Shown: positions 22,942 through 34,189 of the stretch, piece after piece
Position numbering within the stretch: the stretch's first letter is position 1
Layout: every line of letters starts with the position of its first letter
Source: Oncomelania hupensis
Taxonomy: Eukaryota; Mollusca; Gastropoda; Littorinimorpha; Pomatiopsidae
NCBI GenBank assembly: GCA_036898135.1
Contig: CM072512.1
Coordinates: 22,400,234-22,464,233, forward strand
DNA: 64,000 bases
Reading direction: 5' to 3'
Translations under genes and position numbers: made by a program
Notes under the pieces: generated by a model
Seen by the model: only the letters and a program-made list of their open reading frames with translations
The model's database searches: none
Told to the model about the DNA's origin: nothing

Positions 22942-23549
22942 TTTCTCAGTAAAATGGATAATGTATTCTTTTGAGTCTCAAAGAGTCGTGACTGGACACA
23001 AATATTTAGATTATATCTGTTAGGGTATGGATGCAACTTGTAAGTTTTTCTAGATAAATTCAATTATTGTGTGTGGCTTTGTATTTTGAAATGAATAAAT
23101 TCAAAGCAAGTTAATTTTGGAACTCATTTAGTGCATGGATGTTTTTTTACATCAGAATGTATTATATAGTACTGTACCTGCATTTCTTTGTAGTGTGCAC
23201 CATTCATTTTGCACACAATACCTTCGTGTTGTGATAAATGAAGTGAATACCACATCTTGCATCAAGGTTGCCAAACTATAATTGTGCTAAGAAGATGTTC
23301 ATGTTGTCTCCAGACATTTGTTCACCAGCCATCATATATTTACAAACTGGAAAAACAATACAAAATGTCTGCAAGAACCTCCCAGTTTATAATAGAGGCT
23401 TTTTTTTCTGTTGCATGCATGTACAAGTGTGTTGTATTTGGCAAGAATGAGGATTTAATCACAGTATGTCTAGATTTGAATGCCAGGTCTGCCTGATGTG
23501 GTATCGTGAGCAAAATTGTATTCACTAGTATGACAGGCAGACTTAGTTT
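22942..23549. other. No recognised feature
   Basis: AT-rich intergenic sequence. The short ORFs here (for example 23257-23496) show no recognisable motif. Confidence 0.4.
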
Positions 23550-23560
23550 TGATGCTTCAC

Positions 23561-24690
23561 ATACCCCCGTTGGGGTGCCGGGAGTTTCAGTATAAATAGT
23601 ATCCCCACTTTCTGGAAATTTAGTGCTTTAAATTCCCACTGTCGCTGTCTTTCTCATTACTGCTGTGTTCTATCAATCTGCTATACTATCTTCTTCTTCG
23701 CTAGACCAGTCACCTACCTTTTTTCTTGAAAACTCTTCCGGGACAAGACTCCTTATTTGTGTATGAGATCTGTTGGATCAGCTTGGGAATATTGGACGCT
23801 TTCTGCCAGGTGGTCACTATGGCTTCCTATCATGTTATTATTTAGCAATGGAGTGCCGGGGGTTTCAGTATAAATAGTATCCCCACTTTCTGGAAATTTA
23901 GTGCTTTAAATTCCCACTGTCGCTGTCTTCCTCATTTGCTCTTTCCCATTCCTGCTCTGTCCTATCACTCTGCTATACTATCTTCTTCTTCGCTAGATCA
24001 ATGACCTACCTTTTTTCTTGAAAACTCTTCCTGGACAAGACTCCTTGTTTGTGTATGATGTCTGTTGGATCAGCTTGGGAGTGTTGGACGCTTTCTGCCG
24101 GTTGGTCACTAGGGCTTCCTATGATGTTATTATTTAGCAACATAGGCATTTTATATGTATGTTTTTTGTTGATAATTTATAATGATGTTTGTATTCTATT
24201 TTGTTTTTGTAACCGGGGGTTCGATTAGTTGGGGTAAAGCCTCAGCCGTCCCCTGCGTGGGATGTCTTTATTGTAAAGTGACTGGCCGGTGGGGGACGTT
24301 CAGTTTTCCCACTAGGGTTGTTTCAGCAGATCTTTTATGCGGATCGGGGGTTGTCCGGTCCTGATTTGGCTCGGAAGAGTCCGCTGGACCTAAAGCAACA
24401 ATCAATCAATCAATCAATGTAGGCATTTTATATGTATGTGTTTTGTTGATAATTTATAATGATGTTTGTATTCTATTTTGTTTTGGTAAACGGGGGTTCG
24501 ATAAATTAGAGTACAGCCTCAGCGTCCCCTGCGTGGGATGTCTTTATTGTAAAGTGACTGGCTGGTGGAGAGCTTTCAGATTTACCACTAGGGTTGTTTC
24601 AGCAGATCTTTTATGCGGATCAGGGGTTGTCCGGTCCTTATTTGGCTCGGAAGAATCCGCTGGACCTAAAGCAATAATCATGTAATGTAA
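23561..24690 (+). mobile_element. RP retroposon (outer copy) interrupted by a second RP copy
   Basis: The outer copy spans 23561-23850 and about 24415-24690. It is flanked by the 11-bp TSD TGATGCTTCAC (23550-23560 and 24691-24701). Its 5' end is ATACCCCCGTTGGGGTGCC and its 3' tail repeats ATGTA. It is split at AGCAATG/TAGGC, in a body found continuous in other copies. Confidence 0.88.
23851..24414 (+). mobile_element. RP retroposon, inner nested copy
   Basis: Near full-length, starting at GTGCCGGGGGTTTC with the TATAAATAG leader and ending in an AATC-type tail (CAATCAATCAATCAATCAAT). It is inserted inside the outer copy with CAATG at both junctions. Confidence 0.85.
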
Positions 24691-24701
24691 TGATGCTTCA
24701 C

Positions 24702-25369
24702 GTAGATGTAAATCTTGAGTGCTTCCCCCCACCCACCCCCCTTTTTATTATTTTTTTTATATTTTTTTGTTTCAACCAGACAGAATTTAGTCTTGTGTGC
24801 TCACTCCATCCCCAAACCTACTTTTATTTTTTTTAACCCTTTAATGTGAATGCACATGTGGGTTACCGGTGGCAGGTGCCATGACAGTATAGCTGACAAA
24901 ATCATTCTGGCGCTAAATTTTCACAGTGGAGACGTACAGTTCAGTTGATGAAATAGTGGGTACTAACATGGATTCTAAAAGCTGACATTTTCAACTCTAC
25001 TGTCGAACTAGTGATTCAGTCACAGCCCAACAACATTCATACAAATTAAAACTAATATTTTTGGCATATGATGAGAGATGGTGCATGGTTTTGTGAAACT
25101 GGACAACAAAGTATTGTCAATTATGATAATACGGTGAAATGAGAGTGAAAAAAAAGGGTCATCCGCTAGACTAATGCATTGCAAGTTTAGGTTGCCTGAA
25201 CAAATTTTTGGATGCATTTGATGACTGAGAGGAGGGGGGGGGGAAGGGGGTGGAGTGCTTCTACATCTCTGGCTAATGTCACTTATGTGTGTCTAGACAT
25301 ATTTTGATGCATGCAATCGAGTGCCTACCAGCCACTTCCACCTCTAGCAATAAGAGGGTAAAATATGCT
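24702..25369. other. No recognised feature
   Basis: AT-rich spacer with short C and G runs (near 24726 and 25232). No gene supported. Confidence 0.4.
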
Positions 25370-25408
25370 TTTTGACTCGCATGCATAGCAATGCGGGTCT
25401 ATGTATTC

Positions 25409-26164
25409 CTATCCTATCCTATCCCGTTACTCAGAGTTTGTAGGGGTACCACAGATGATCGTTTAACCCACATACTCCATCTTTGTCCTCAGCAACCCTG
25501 ATGGTTTCGCTTAGAGCCAAACCGGTCCATTCTTGACTGTTGTCCTCCCACCACTTTTTTTGGTCTCCCTCTTCTTCTACCTCCTTGTACTGTGCCTTGC
25601 AGGATGGTCTTTGCAAGACCTGATAATCTGGTGACGTGGCCATACCATCGGAGTTTCCGTTTTTTCACCACTGTGAGCAGGTCATCGTGTTGTCCAATGG
25701 CTTGTGTGATGGTCTGTTGGACTTTGTCGTTGGTGATGTGCTGGGTATAGGAAATGCCCAGAAGTCCTCTGTAGCACCTCATCCCCATGCTTTGTATTCT
25801 TCGTTTGTAGATCTACTGTGAGGGTCCATGTTTCACAAGCGTATAGGAAGATGGAGATGACAAGGGAGCGCAACAGCCTTACCTTGGAATGTAGGCTGAT
25901 GGTCCTGTCTTTCCAAATGGGCTTCAACCTTGCCAGGGCAGCAGTTGTTTGAGCGATCCTGGAGAGGACTTCCTATCGGGACCCATTGTCTGATACAAAG
26001 GCTCCTAAATATTTGAAGCTATGCTCTGTGTTGAGGGATTGGCCTTGGACTTTGATGTCTGTGTTGATGCCATTGGTGTTGTTGGTAATCATTTTGTTCT
26101 TCTCTGCACTTATTTCCATTCCATAGGTTCTGGAGGTGGTGTCAAGCCTCTGTACCAGCTGTTC
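25409..26164 (-). mobile_element. RTE LINE, 3' half of a 5'-inverted insertion
   Basis: Minus-strand coding from EQLVQRLDT through SLVISIFLYACETWTLT to GGRRRGRPKK, ending in a TATCC repeat tail at 25409. Several frameshifts make it non-functional. It is joined head-on at 26164/26165 to the inverted 5' half. Confidence 0.92.
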
Positions 26165-27420
26165 ACCACCTTCAACTCAGCTGTGACAGATGCCGCCACT
26201 GAGATCCTTGGCAAGCACCGGCCAAAGAAGAAGCTGTGGATCACACCTGAACTTTTGGACCTGTGTTATAAACAAAGAGAGATGAAAACGAAAAAAAGAC
26301 CACCTCACAGGGAGCTGATGCCTAACGAAAAATCAACAATGACATCCAAAAAGGCATGCGTTCAACAAAGGAGAACTGAATAGAAGATCAATGCCAGGAA
26401 ATACTTAATAGAAAACAGTCTGAACAAGAACAACAGCAAGAAGGCCTACTAGACTGTGAAGTAGCTGACAAGTGTTAAACAGCCCAAGGTCTTCACGATC
26501 CAAAGCAAGTCTGGCATATGCCTTAAGAAAAACAAAAAGTCTTGGATAGCAGAACCGAGTACTGCTCTGACCTTTACAACCACACACCAAACGGAGACCC
26601 ATCAGTTCTAGCATGTCCAGAGAAGAAGAAGAAATCCTCCCAATTCTCCGAGAAGAAGTTGAGGCAGCAGTGCAGTCGCTGAAGAAAGGGAAGTCAGCGG
26701 GAGTGGACAATATACCCGCAGAACTGCTTCAAGCAAGAGGAGAAGCGATGATTGATGCCCTCACCATCATCTGTAAGAAGATCTGGAAGAGTGGGGAGTG
26801 GCCTACACCACTGACCCAGTCACTTGTCATCACTCTTTCAAAGAAAGATAGCCTTCAGGAGTGTGAAAATTACCGGACCATCAGCCTCATCAGCCATCCC
26901 AGCAAGGTCCTCCTGAAAATAATACTCGACAGGTTTAAACCCCAAGCTGAACAAATCATAGCTGAAGAACAAGCAGGATTCATGGCAGGGCGAAGTACCA
27001 CTGAAGAGATTTTCAACCTCAGAATAATCTGCGAGAAATACCTACAGCACCAACATCTATATCATGTATTCATCGACTTCAAGAAGGCGTTTGATCGAGT
27101 CTGGCAGCTCTGTGGGCAATCATGAGAGTGTACAACATCAGCTCTAAAATTATTAAAGTCATCAAAAGCCTGTATGACAAGGCTACCAATGCAGTCCTCC
27201 ATAACAGCACCATCGGAAACTGATTCAGAACAACAATCAGTATGCGTCAAGGATGCCTACTCTCTCCAACACTCTTCAACCTTTTCCTAGAGCTCATCAT
27301 GTCAGATGCCCTTGCAGATCACGAAGGCACAGTCAACATAAGGGGTAGAGCAATTTCCAACCTTCGTTTTGCAGATGAAATTGATGGATTGGCTGGAGAG
27401 GAACAAGAACTGGAACAGCT
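26165..27420 (+). mobile_element. RTE LINE, inverted 5' half with reverse-transcriptase core
   Basis: Plus-strand coding: FNSAVTDAATEILGKHRPK, SLKKGKSAGVDNIPAELLQ, ENYRTISLISHPSKVLL, EEQAGFMAGRSTTEEIF, VFIDFKKAFDRVW and RFADEIDGLAGEEQELEQL. This is the RTE reverse transcriptase palm, with the FADD motif altered to FADE. It contains stops and frameshifts. It ends at 27420, the same element position where the other half begins. Confidence 0.92.
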
Positions 27421-28251
27421 ATGTATTCATACCCCCCTCCCCCGCCCCACCCCCTTTTTTTCTGCACTAATTTTCATGGTAAATGTTGTGAGTTTCATAA
27501 AAGCATTTGAGTCATATGGGCGTTTTGCGTGACAAGTCCTAAATAGTCCAAAAATAACGTCTGCGTAAACTTTTAATATCTCGGAATCTATTTCAACTAT
27601 CACAACCAAACTTCGTAATATGATGTACATTCACATGAGACCTCATAAATGATCAGTGAATGAATGACACCACTTCAAGTCAAGATCCCAGGGTCACCAT
27701 AATTATGGTTTCAAAAAATGACAATTTTTCACTTTTTTTTCTAAGTTAATAACATTGAACTTACGATTCTTTGATGCATGATATAGAGATCAATGAGACA
27801 CACATACTTTGCAAATTTGGTCAACCTCACTCCAAGGTCAAGGTGACAGGAGCTGTCCAAAGTGGGATAGTATAGGTATTTTTGAAGTGATCTTGACACC
27901 AAACTGTGAGAAATATAGAGTCTAAACATCTTGTATTTAGTGATGATAGAATGATCTTTCATATATGTTCAGTTTTTGCGTTGATCTCAAAGGTCGAGTA
28001 ATTTTAGCCCATGCCATCAAAAACATTTTTTTTAGAATAGGTCATTGTACAGTGGAGTAGCTCTATATTTACCCCATACATAGTATGCAGCATTTTATTA
28101 TGTGATCATAAATGAGCATGAGAGGTCCAAGGTCAAGGTCACTGTCAAAGTTATTTGTCAAGGTCACTTTATTTTGGCAAAATATACAACTTTTGCTGTA
28201 GTTTATTGGATTGTACATGAGTGTATTTGAGCAGGTCATGGTCATCTCAGG

Positions 28252-28878
28252 GTCTCCCCCATTGGGGTTCCGGGGGTTTCAGTATAAATTGTATCCCCAC
28301 TTTCTGGAAATTTAGTGTTTTAAATTCCCACTGTTGCTGTCTTTCTCCTTTGTTCTTTCTCATTCCTACTCTGTTCTATCAATCTACTATACTATCTTCT
28401 TCTTCGCCAGACCAGTAACCTACCTTTTTTCTTGAAAACTCTTCGGGAACAAAACTCATGATTTGTGTGTGAGGTCTGTTGGATCAGCTTGGGAATATTG
28501 GACGCTTTCTGCCAGGTGGTCACTAGGGCTTCCTATGATGTTATTATTTAGCAATGTAGGCATTTTGTATGTATGTGTTTTTTTATTTTATTTTATAATG
28601 TTTGTATTCTATTTTGTTTTTGTAAACAGGGGTTCGATAAATTAGAGTATAGCCTTAGCGTCCCCAGTGTGGGATGTCTTTATTGTAAAGTGACTGGCTG
28701 GTGGAGTGCATTCAGTGTTACTACTAGGGTTGTTTCTGCAGATCTTTTATGCGAATGGGGGGGGGGGGGGGGGAGGGGGGAGTCCTCTTTCAGCGAAGTT
28801 GTGGTCTTGATGTTTTGGTCTTGATTTGGCACGGAAGAGTCCGCTGGACCTAAAGCAATAACCATGTAATGTAATGTA
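28252..28878 (+). mobile_element. RP retroposon, full-length copy
   Basis: Flanked by ATCTCAGG (28244-28251 and 28879-28886) and inserted in the AGGTCA repeat. It has the TATAAATTG leader (TATA box slightly altered), the body, and an ATGTAATGTAA tail. A run of G near 28757-28776 is unusual. Confidence 0.88.
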
Positions 28879-29118
28879 ATCTCAGGAGCAAGAGTATAAA
28901 AAGATGAAAGTCGGTATTACTTTGCATTTTAATACCGCCGTTTCAGTATGGATTTTGTTTTCTGTCCTGGGCACTCACTGGCAAGTTAAATATTGTAAGT
29001 TCAATAAGAAGCATGTGAGTCACACAGGCTTTGCCCTTCTAGTTCTGTTTATAGTATTACCTGTATTGATTCTTATGACATCTATATAATTATGTTGTGC
29101 GTTTTTGCTCCTTGTTTA

Positions 29119-29654
29119 GAATACCCCCCGTTGGGGTGCCGGGGGTTTCAGTATAAATAGTATCCACACTTTCTGGAAATTTAGTGCTTTAAATTCCCAC
29201 TGTCGCTGTCTTTCTCATTTGTTCTTTCTCATCCCTGCTCTGTTCTATCAATCTGCTATACTATATCTTCTTCGTTAGACCAGTCACCTACCTTTTTTCT
29301 TGAAAACTCTTCCTGGACAAGACTCCTTATTTGTATGTGAGGTCTGTTGGATCAGCTTGGGAATATTGGACGCTTTCTGCCAGGTAGGCGCTAGGGCTTC
29401 CTATGATGTTATTATTTAGCAGTGTAGGCATTTTATATGTATGTGTTTTGTTGATAATTTATAATGATGTTTGTATTCTATTTTGTTTTTGTAAACAGGG
29501 TTTCGATAAATTAGTACAGTTTCAGCGTGGGATTTTATTGTAAAGTCTTTCAGTTACCACTGGTTTTCTTCAGCAGATTCTTAATAGGTTGTTTCATATC
29601 TTTTTAATTTCCGGTCCTGAAAATCACCTACAATGTAATGTAAATGTAATGTAA
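29119..29654 (+). mobile_element. RP retroposon, copy with decayed 3' half
   Basis: The 5' half is well preserved (ATACCCCCCGTTGGGG, TATAAATAG). The 3' half has lost many short segments but keeps the ATGTA tail. TGTTTA occurs at both ends (29113-29118 and 29655-29660). Confidence 0.78.
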
Positions 29655-31790
29655 TGTTTATAATACATGTGATATTATTTTATTAATGTGTGATGTGTTG
29701 TGTTTCTTCAAAATTGTTTCATTTGAAAATTTCTTTGGCTGTTTTTCTTCCTATGTTTTCAAATCAAAATTCATGCATTAAAACAATAGAGAATATTTCC
29801 TTTTTTAAAAATTACTTTAATAATATATTCGGTTCTATTTAATTACCCGTGAGTGTGTTGTTTTCTGTATAAATAGTACCCCCAAATAATGGTGTACTTT
29901 CTTGTCTGTTTTCTTCTCGTCCCACTCATAGTGCTATTAAATTTTTTTTCATTCTTTTCTGTTCTGTTCTCTTGGTTCGTCTATCTATTTCTCCTACTAG
30001 TGCTATTATTTTCTTACAATCTCATTTTGTAAAGAATTTTGGTTATTTTGTGAATCTTTTTTTTTTTGGTTTTTTATTTAGAGTGAAGCCTCAGCCCCCA
30101 TAATATTTTTATTTATATTTTATTATAATGATGTTTTTTTTTTTTTCGGGGGTATTTTCTTAGAGTGAAGCCTCATTCCCTTATATGGGATTTTTTTATT
30201 TAAAACCTGCTGTGTATATTTCCTTCCCATTTGTTTATGTATTGTTTCCAAATTTATTTTCTGTTTAAATGGGCCAAAAAAAATTATTTCCCTCCATATT
30301 GTTCAGCCGATAGGTGCGCCAATATAAAAAACTATGTTCAGGTCGTGGATCAAAATCTACAGTTTTAAGTCTTTTTTGATGTATATATATCATAATGCTT
30401 CAACCGACCCCAAATTTTTTTTGCTTGGTGAAATTTGGAGTGATTATGTACATGTTGTCAGTACTACATTTATTTTATCTCCCAAAAAAAAAAATCATTT
30501 TCCTGACTGTACTAATCACTCCAAACATTCACCAAGTCTGAAATCATACATAATATTTTTTTGATTGATTTAAATATTTGCTATCCTTTTATAATTTTTT
30601 TTTTAGAATATATTTAATATATATATAACAAATTTTTGCTTAAATGTTTTTTTATCTACAACGTTGTTGTTTTAATATATTTACGACACTTTCGCATGTA
30701 GTGACTACTGGACTTATACTGACATTCACAATTAAAAAAAAATAATAATGATCATATGACCAATCCGGGATTCGAACCAGCGATTTCGGTTACTAGCAAG
30801 ACGCCCTTACCAACTGAGCTACCGGCCCCACAATATTATAAATATAATCATTTATTTACACTACCCCAACCCACCCTACCACAACGCACTCTATCGGATT
30901 GTCTTCCCCAAGTTTTTTCTCATTCCAACTGCTGTCTCTCTCACACACTCCTATCAATGTTCTATCAACACGCCCACCAACCTACCTCTTTTGAAAACTC
31001 TCCAGAACTCCTCATTTGTTTATACTAGCTGCCAAACCACTAACTTCCTATATATTTAGCAATCTATATATTTTTACATAAATCATATATGTAAAACATA
31101 AATCCCTTGGATCTCTTTATGTAAATTCCCAAGCGCCTTCAGTATTGCCATCACAGATCTTTTATAAAATCAAATGAGTCCTTTCAATCCTGAGGGCCTT
31201 TGCAAACCCCTGTAAAGCATAAATAACTAGATTGTTGTTTATCCATTATAAATCCCTATAAAAATGTATAATAAGTAGCAATGAATATAAAACATATAAA
31301 AGATCATAAAAACCCCAGACACAAAACCCCACAAAAAATAAAAAACCCAAAAAATACAATAAAAATCCAAAATTATTCACCATCTAAAAAAAATCATTAA
31401 AAAATAAAATTATAAAATGCCACAAGGTCTTACTACTTTCAAAATTTTGGTAATGTTCACCAAAAACAAACAAAAATCTTCTAATAGCATAGTATATCAC
31501 CAAAAATCATCATTGCCATTTACATAAAATTTTTTAAAGCAGCTAATTTATGAAATGATTCAAACCAAGAACTACAAAAATACCTAAACAGACCAAAGCA
31601 CAAAAAAAAAAATATTGATAAAATAAAAAAGCAAAAAATCATTTTTTAATTGAGTAAAAAAAACAAACAAACACATTTTTAACCGTGAATTCAAACCACT
31701 CTTGAATATTCCACAAAATTAAGAAATTAATAACGAATATTAAAAAGCTTAATATCTTTGTAGAAAGATTAGTGATGTACCCTCGTTCAT
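29655..31790. repeat. Heavily decayed RP retroposon copies, skewed composition
   Basis: Recognisable remnants include TATAAATAGTACCCCC near 29870, GAAGCCTCAGCC near 30080, and a body fragment at about 30850-31240 (CTTTTGAAAACTCT, CTCATTTGT, TTTAGCAAT, ACAGATCTTTTAT). The rest is A- or T-dominated and G-poor on the + strand. No gene supported. Confidence 0.6.
30682..30832 (-). mobile_element. tRNA-derived SINE, decayed copy
   Basis: The same family as 32179-32376: on the minus strand, GGGGCCGG then TAGCTCAGTTGG and GGTTCGAATCCC. It differs by multiple small deletions. Confidence 0.75.
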
Positions 31791-31794
31791 TTTA

Positions 31795-32520
31795 ATTTCA
31801 ATAAATAGTATCCCCACTTTCTGGAAATTTAATAAATTCCATGTCTCTGTCTTTCTCATTTTTTCTCATTCTGCTATGTTCTATCAATCTGCTATACTAT
31901 CTTCTTCTTTCGTAATGTGTGTATTTGTATGAGGTCTGTTGGATCAGCTTAAGAATATTGGACGCTCTGCCAGGTGGTCACTACCTATGATTTATATTAC
32001 TCAATGTAGGCATTTTGTATTTGTGTTTTGTTGATATTTTATAATGATGTTTTATTCTATTTTGTTTTTGTAAACGGGGGTTCGATAAATTAGAGTATAG
32101 TCTCAGCGTCATCTGCGTGCGATGTCTTTATTGTAAAGTGACCGGCTGGTGGAGTGTATTCAGTGTTACCACAAGGGTGTTGTTTGTAGATTATAGTCAC
32201 ACGACACTTTCGCATATAGGTGACTACTGGACCGATTTATACTGACACTAGCGGGCCAGTTGTTGGTAAAGGGGAAAATAATATGATCACACGTTGACCA
32301 ATCCGGGATTCGAACCAGCGACCTTTCGGTTACTAGCAAGACGCTCTTACCAACTGAGCTACCCGGCCCCACAACCACCACAAGGGTTGTTTCAGCAGAC
32401 CTTTTATGCGGATCAGGAGTGAGTCCTCTTTCAGCGAAGTTGTGGTCTTGATTTTTTGGTCCTGATTTGGCTTGGAAGAGTCCGCTGGACCTAAAGCAAT
32501 AACCATGTAATGTAATGTAA
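31795..32520 (+). mobile_element. RP retroposon interrupted by a SINE
   Basis: Leader AATAGTATCCCCAC, body and tail CATGTAATGTAATGTAA are present. The copy is split at 32178/32377 by a tRNA-derived SINE. Confidence 0.85.
32179..32376 (-). mobile_element. tRNA-derived SINE, 198 bp, with 11-bp TSD
   Basis: On the minus strand it starts GGGGCCGGGTAGCTCAG, with A-box TAGCTCAGTTGG and B-box GGTTCGAATCCC, then a roughly 110-bp tail domain. The direct repeat ACCACAAGGGT (32168-32178 and 32377-32387) is a perfect TSD. Confidence 0.92.
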
Positions 32521-32639
32521 AGTACTCCTCTTTTAACGTCCCTACCGTTTAAGGTCACAAGGCGGATAAGATCAATCAGGTTGTTGGTCCCGGTGTGACA
32601 TCCTCACAGTTCCTAGTATCTTAGCTGGGCTGGGAGCGA

Positions 32640-32845
32640 ATGGGAGCATTCTGATTGGTCGACGCGTTACAAAATTCGACGCATGCGCACAGTGCTATCA
32701 TAGTCTTCGTTAGGGTTAGGGTTTGGGTTAGAGTTAAGAGTTTAGGGTTAGGGTTTGGGTTAGGGTTAGGGTTATGACGCCTAAGAACTTCGTGAAAAAG
32801 CCGGCCCGACATGACCTAGCGCATGCGCAAATGCGCTCGGATAAA
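32640..32845. promoter_or_regulatory. Promoter-like cluster around a telomere-like repeat
   Basis: An ATTGG (inverted CCAAT) box sits near 32650. NRF1-like palindromes ACGCATGCGCAC (about 32680) and AGCGCATGCGCA (about 32818) lie on both sides of the TTAGGG-type array. The motifs are seen; promoter function is inference. No downstream gene is identified. Confidence 0.35.
32710..32774 (+). repeat. Interstitial telomere-like TTAGGG array
   Basis: About ten units mixing TTAGGG with variants TTTGGG and TTAGAG/TTAAGAG. TTAGGG is the standard metazoan telomere unit, but the flanks are ordinary sequence on both sides. Confidence 0.85.
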
Positions 32846-32884
32846 CTAGGAGACCCGGAACTTGAAGGATGTGACACCGGCCAA

Positions 32885-33320
32885 ACACCTTCTTTGTACC
32901 ATTTAGAATTCCTCGCTTAGCGTCACCTCGCATAAGGGAAAACCTCCGATAACGTCAACCCCGTTTTGGTTCCCAAATGGAGGAGACTACTGCTTAAGAG
33001 AAATTGATGTCACAGATGACGTCATTTATGAGGTCACTTCCTGTTTTGAGATGGAATTCCATCCCAGAACACCTGTCACGTCCAGCCAGCATCCGCCGTT
33101 ATGCGACACTCTGCAATACACACGGGAACCACTTTGACAGAGTGCGACCCATGGGCGGTGTAGACAGGTGTAACTGTGATCTGCCGTGTCCCCTCCTAGC
33201 GGGACGTATTGCCACAGTGGACCTTACCCTGAATTGACTTCATTCACTAGCGATAAAGCATGTGCCGTGGCGCAAATACACCCAGTAACTGTCTTGGTGC
33301 ATACTTTTTATTCTCAGTGT
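32885..33320. other. No recognised gene
   Basis: Moderately GC-rich sequence with no recognised repeat; the short ORFs at 33004-33237 have no identifiable product. Confidence 0.35.
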
Positions 33321-33321
33321 C

Positions 33322-33590
33322 AATGTGTTTGTGTGTGTGTGTGTGTGAGAGTGTGTATGTTTATGCATTCTTGCATCCGTTCGTTTGAGTGATTGAGTGT
33401 GTGCTTATGCATCGTACACACGCACAAAAAATACATATACAGTAATGCATACATGCATACGCGCGAACCAACGTGCACACATGTATACGCGCACACACAC
33501 ACACACACACACCCACACACACACACATACCGGGGTGTGTGTGTGTGGGTCACCCACACACCCACACACACACACACTGTCACACGACAA
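33322..33590. repeat. CA/TG microsatellite with inverted arms
   Basis: TG repeats (33326-33350), then CA repeats (33490-33528), a TG block (33535-33549) and CA again (33553-33578). The adjacent TG and CA blocks can fold on each other around CACCC/GGGTG. Confidence 0.85.
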
Positions 33591-34068
33591 AACAATTTAG
33601 CACCTCGTATAAGATCAAGTGTTTTACTGGTAGTTGATCTTATCAGAGGACTTTTTAAGGTGCCCCTCGGATAAGATTTTAAAAAAAAATGTGGTCCCGT
33701 GGGGGGTCACCTTAAGCGATGAGTACTGTAACTACAAAATATGGCTCAAATACCTCTAGTATTTTGTGTGCTAGTGCGCGTCAGTTTGTGACAGTTTTGC
33801 CAACCAACCAACCAACAATGCACCAACGGACATTTTTTTCCCTCTCTGTCACTTTAATAAAGTTGTTCCAATCGCATTGGAACACAATCAAAAGGTCGTC
33901 CTTGGCAAATGTTGTCTTGGATTCGGAGCCACAAACAGGCTAGCTGGCGATTTTGTGTTGTGATAAAAAAAGCAATCATAGCGAAGCTTCTGTTTGCAAC
34001 ACCAACACCAGGTTGTTTACCAGATCGACAACACTTTTAATTCCAACCCCCCCCCCCCCCTCCCCTCA

Positions 34069-34071
<3 letters not shown>

Positions 34072-34107
<36 letters not shown>

Positions 34108-34122
34108 TTTCTCTCTCTCTCC

Positions 34123-34171
<49 letters not shown>
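34072..34171 (+). repeat. CT microsatellite
   Basis: About 100 bp of CT with CCCTTT interruptions, preceded by a C run. The Ser/Leu ORFs here are translation of the repeat. Confidence 0.9.
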
Positions 34172-34175
<4 letters not shown>

Positions 34176-34189
34176 CTTCCACCTATAAC

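Larger units (their letters stand above)
25370..29050 (+). repeat. AGGTCA-rich repeat, second copy, split by two insertions
   Basis: The pieces 25370-25408, 27421-28251 and 28879-29050 reconstruct the same order as the copy at 20930-21990. An RTE LINE fills the first gap and an RP retroposon the second, each with a TSD. Confidence 0.8.

Noticed and set aside
32300..32376. Functional tRNA gene on the minus strand
   Set aside because: The tRNA-like part is the head of a 198-bp element with a TSD; acceptor stem pairing is not maintained.
32710..32774. True chromosome end
   Set aside because: The array is only about 65 bp, contains variant units and has ordinary sequence on both sides.
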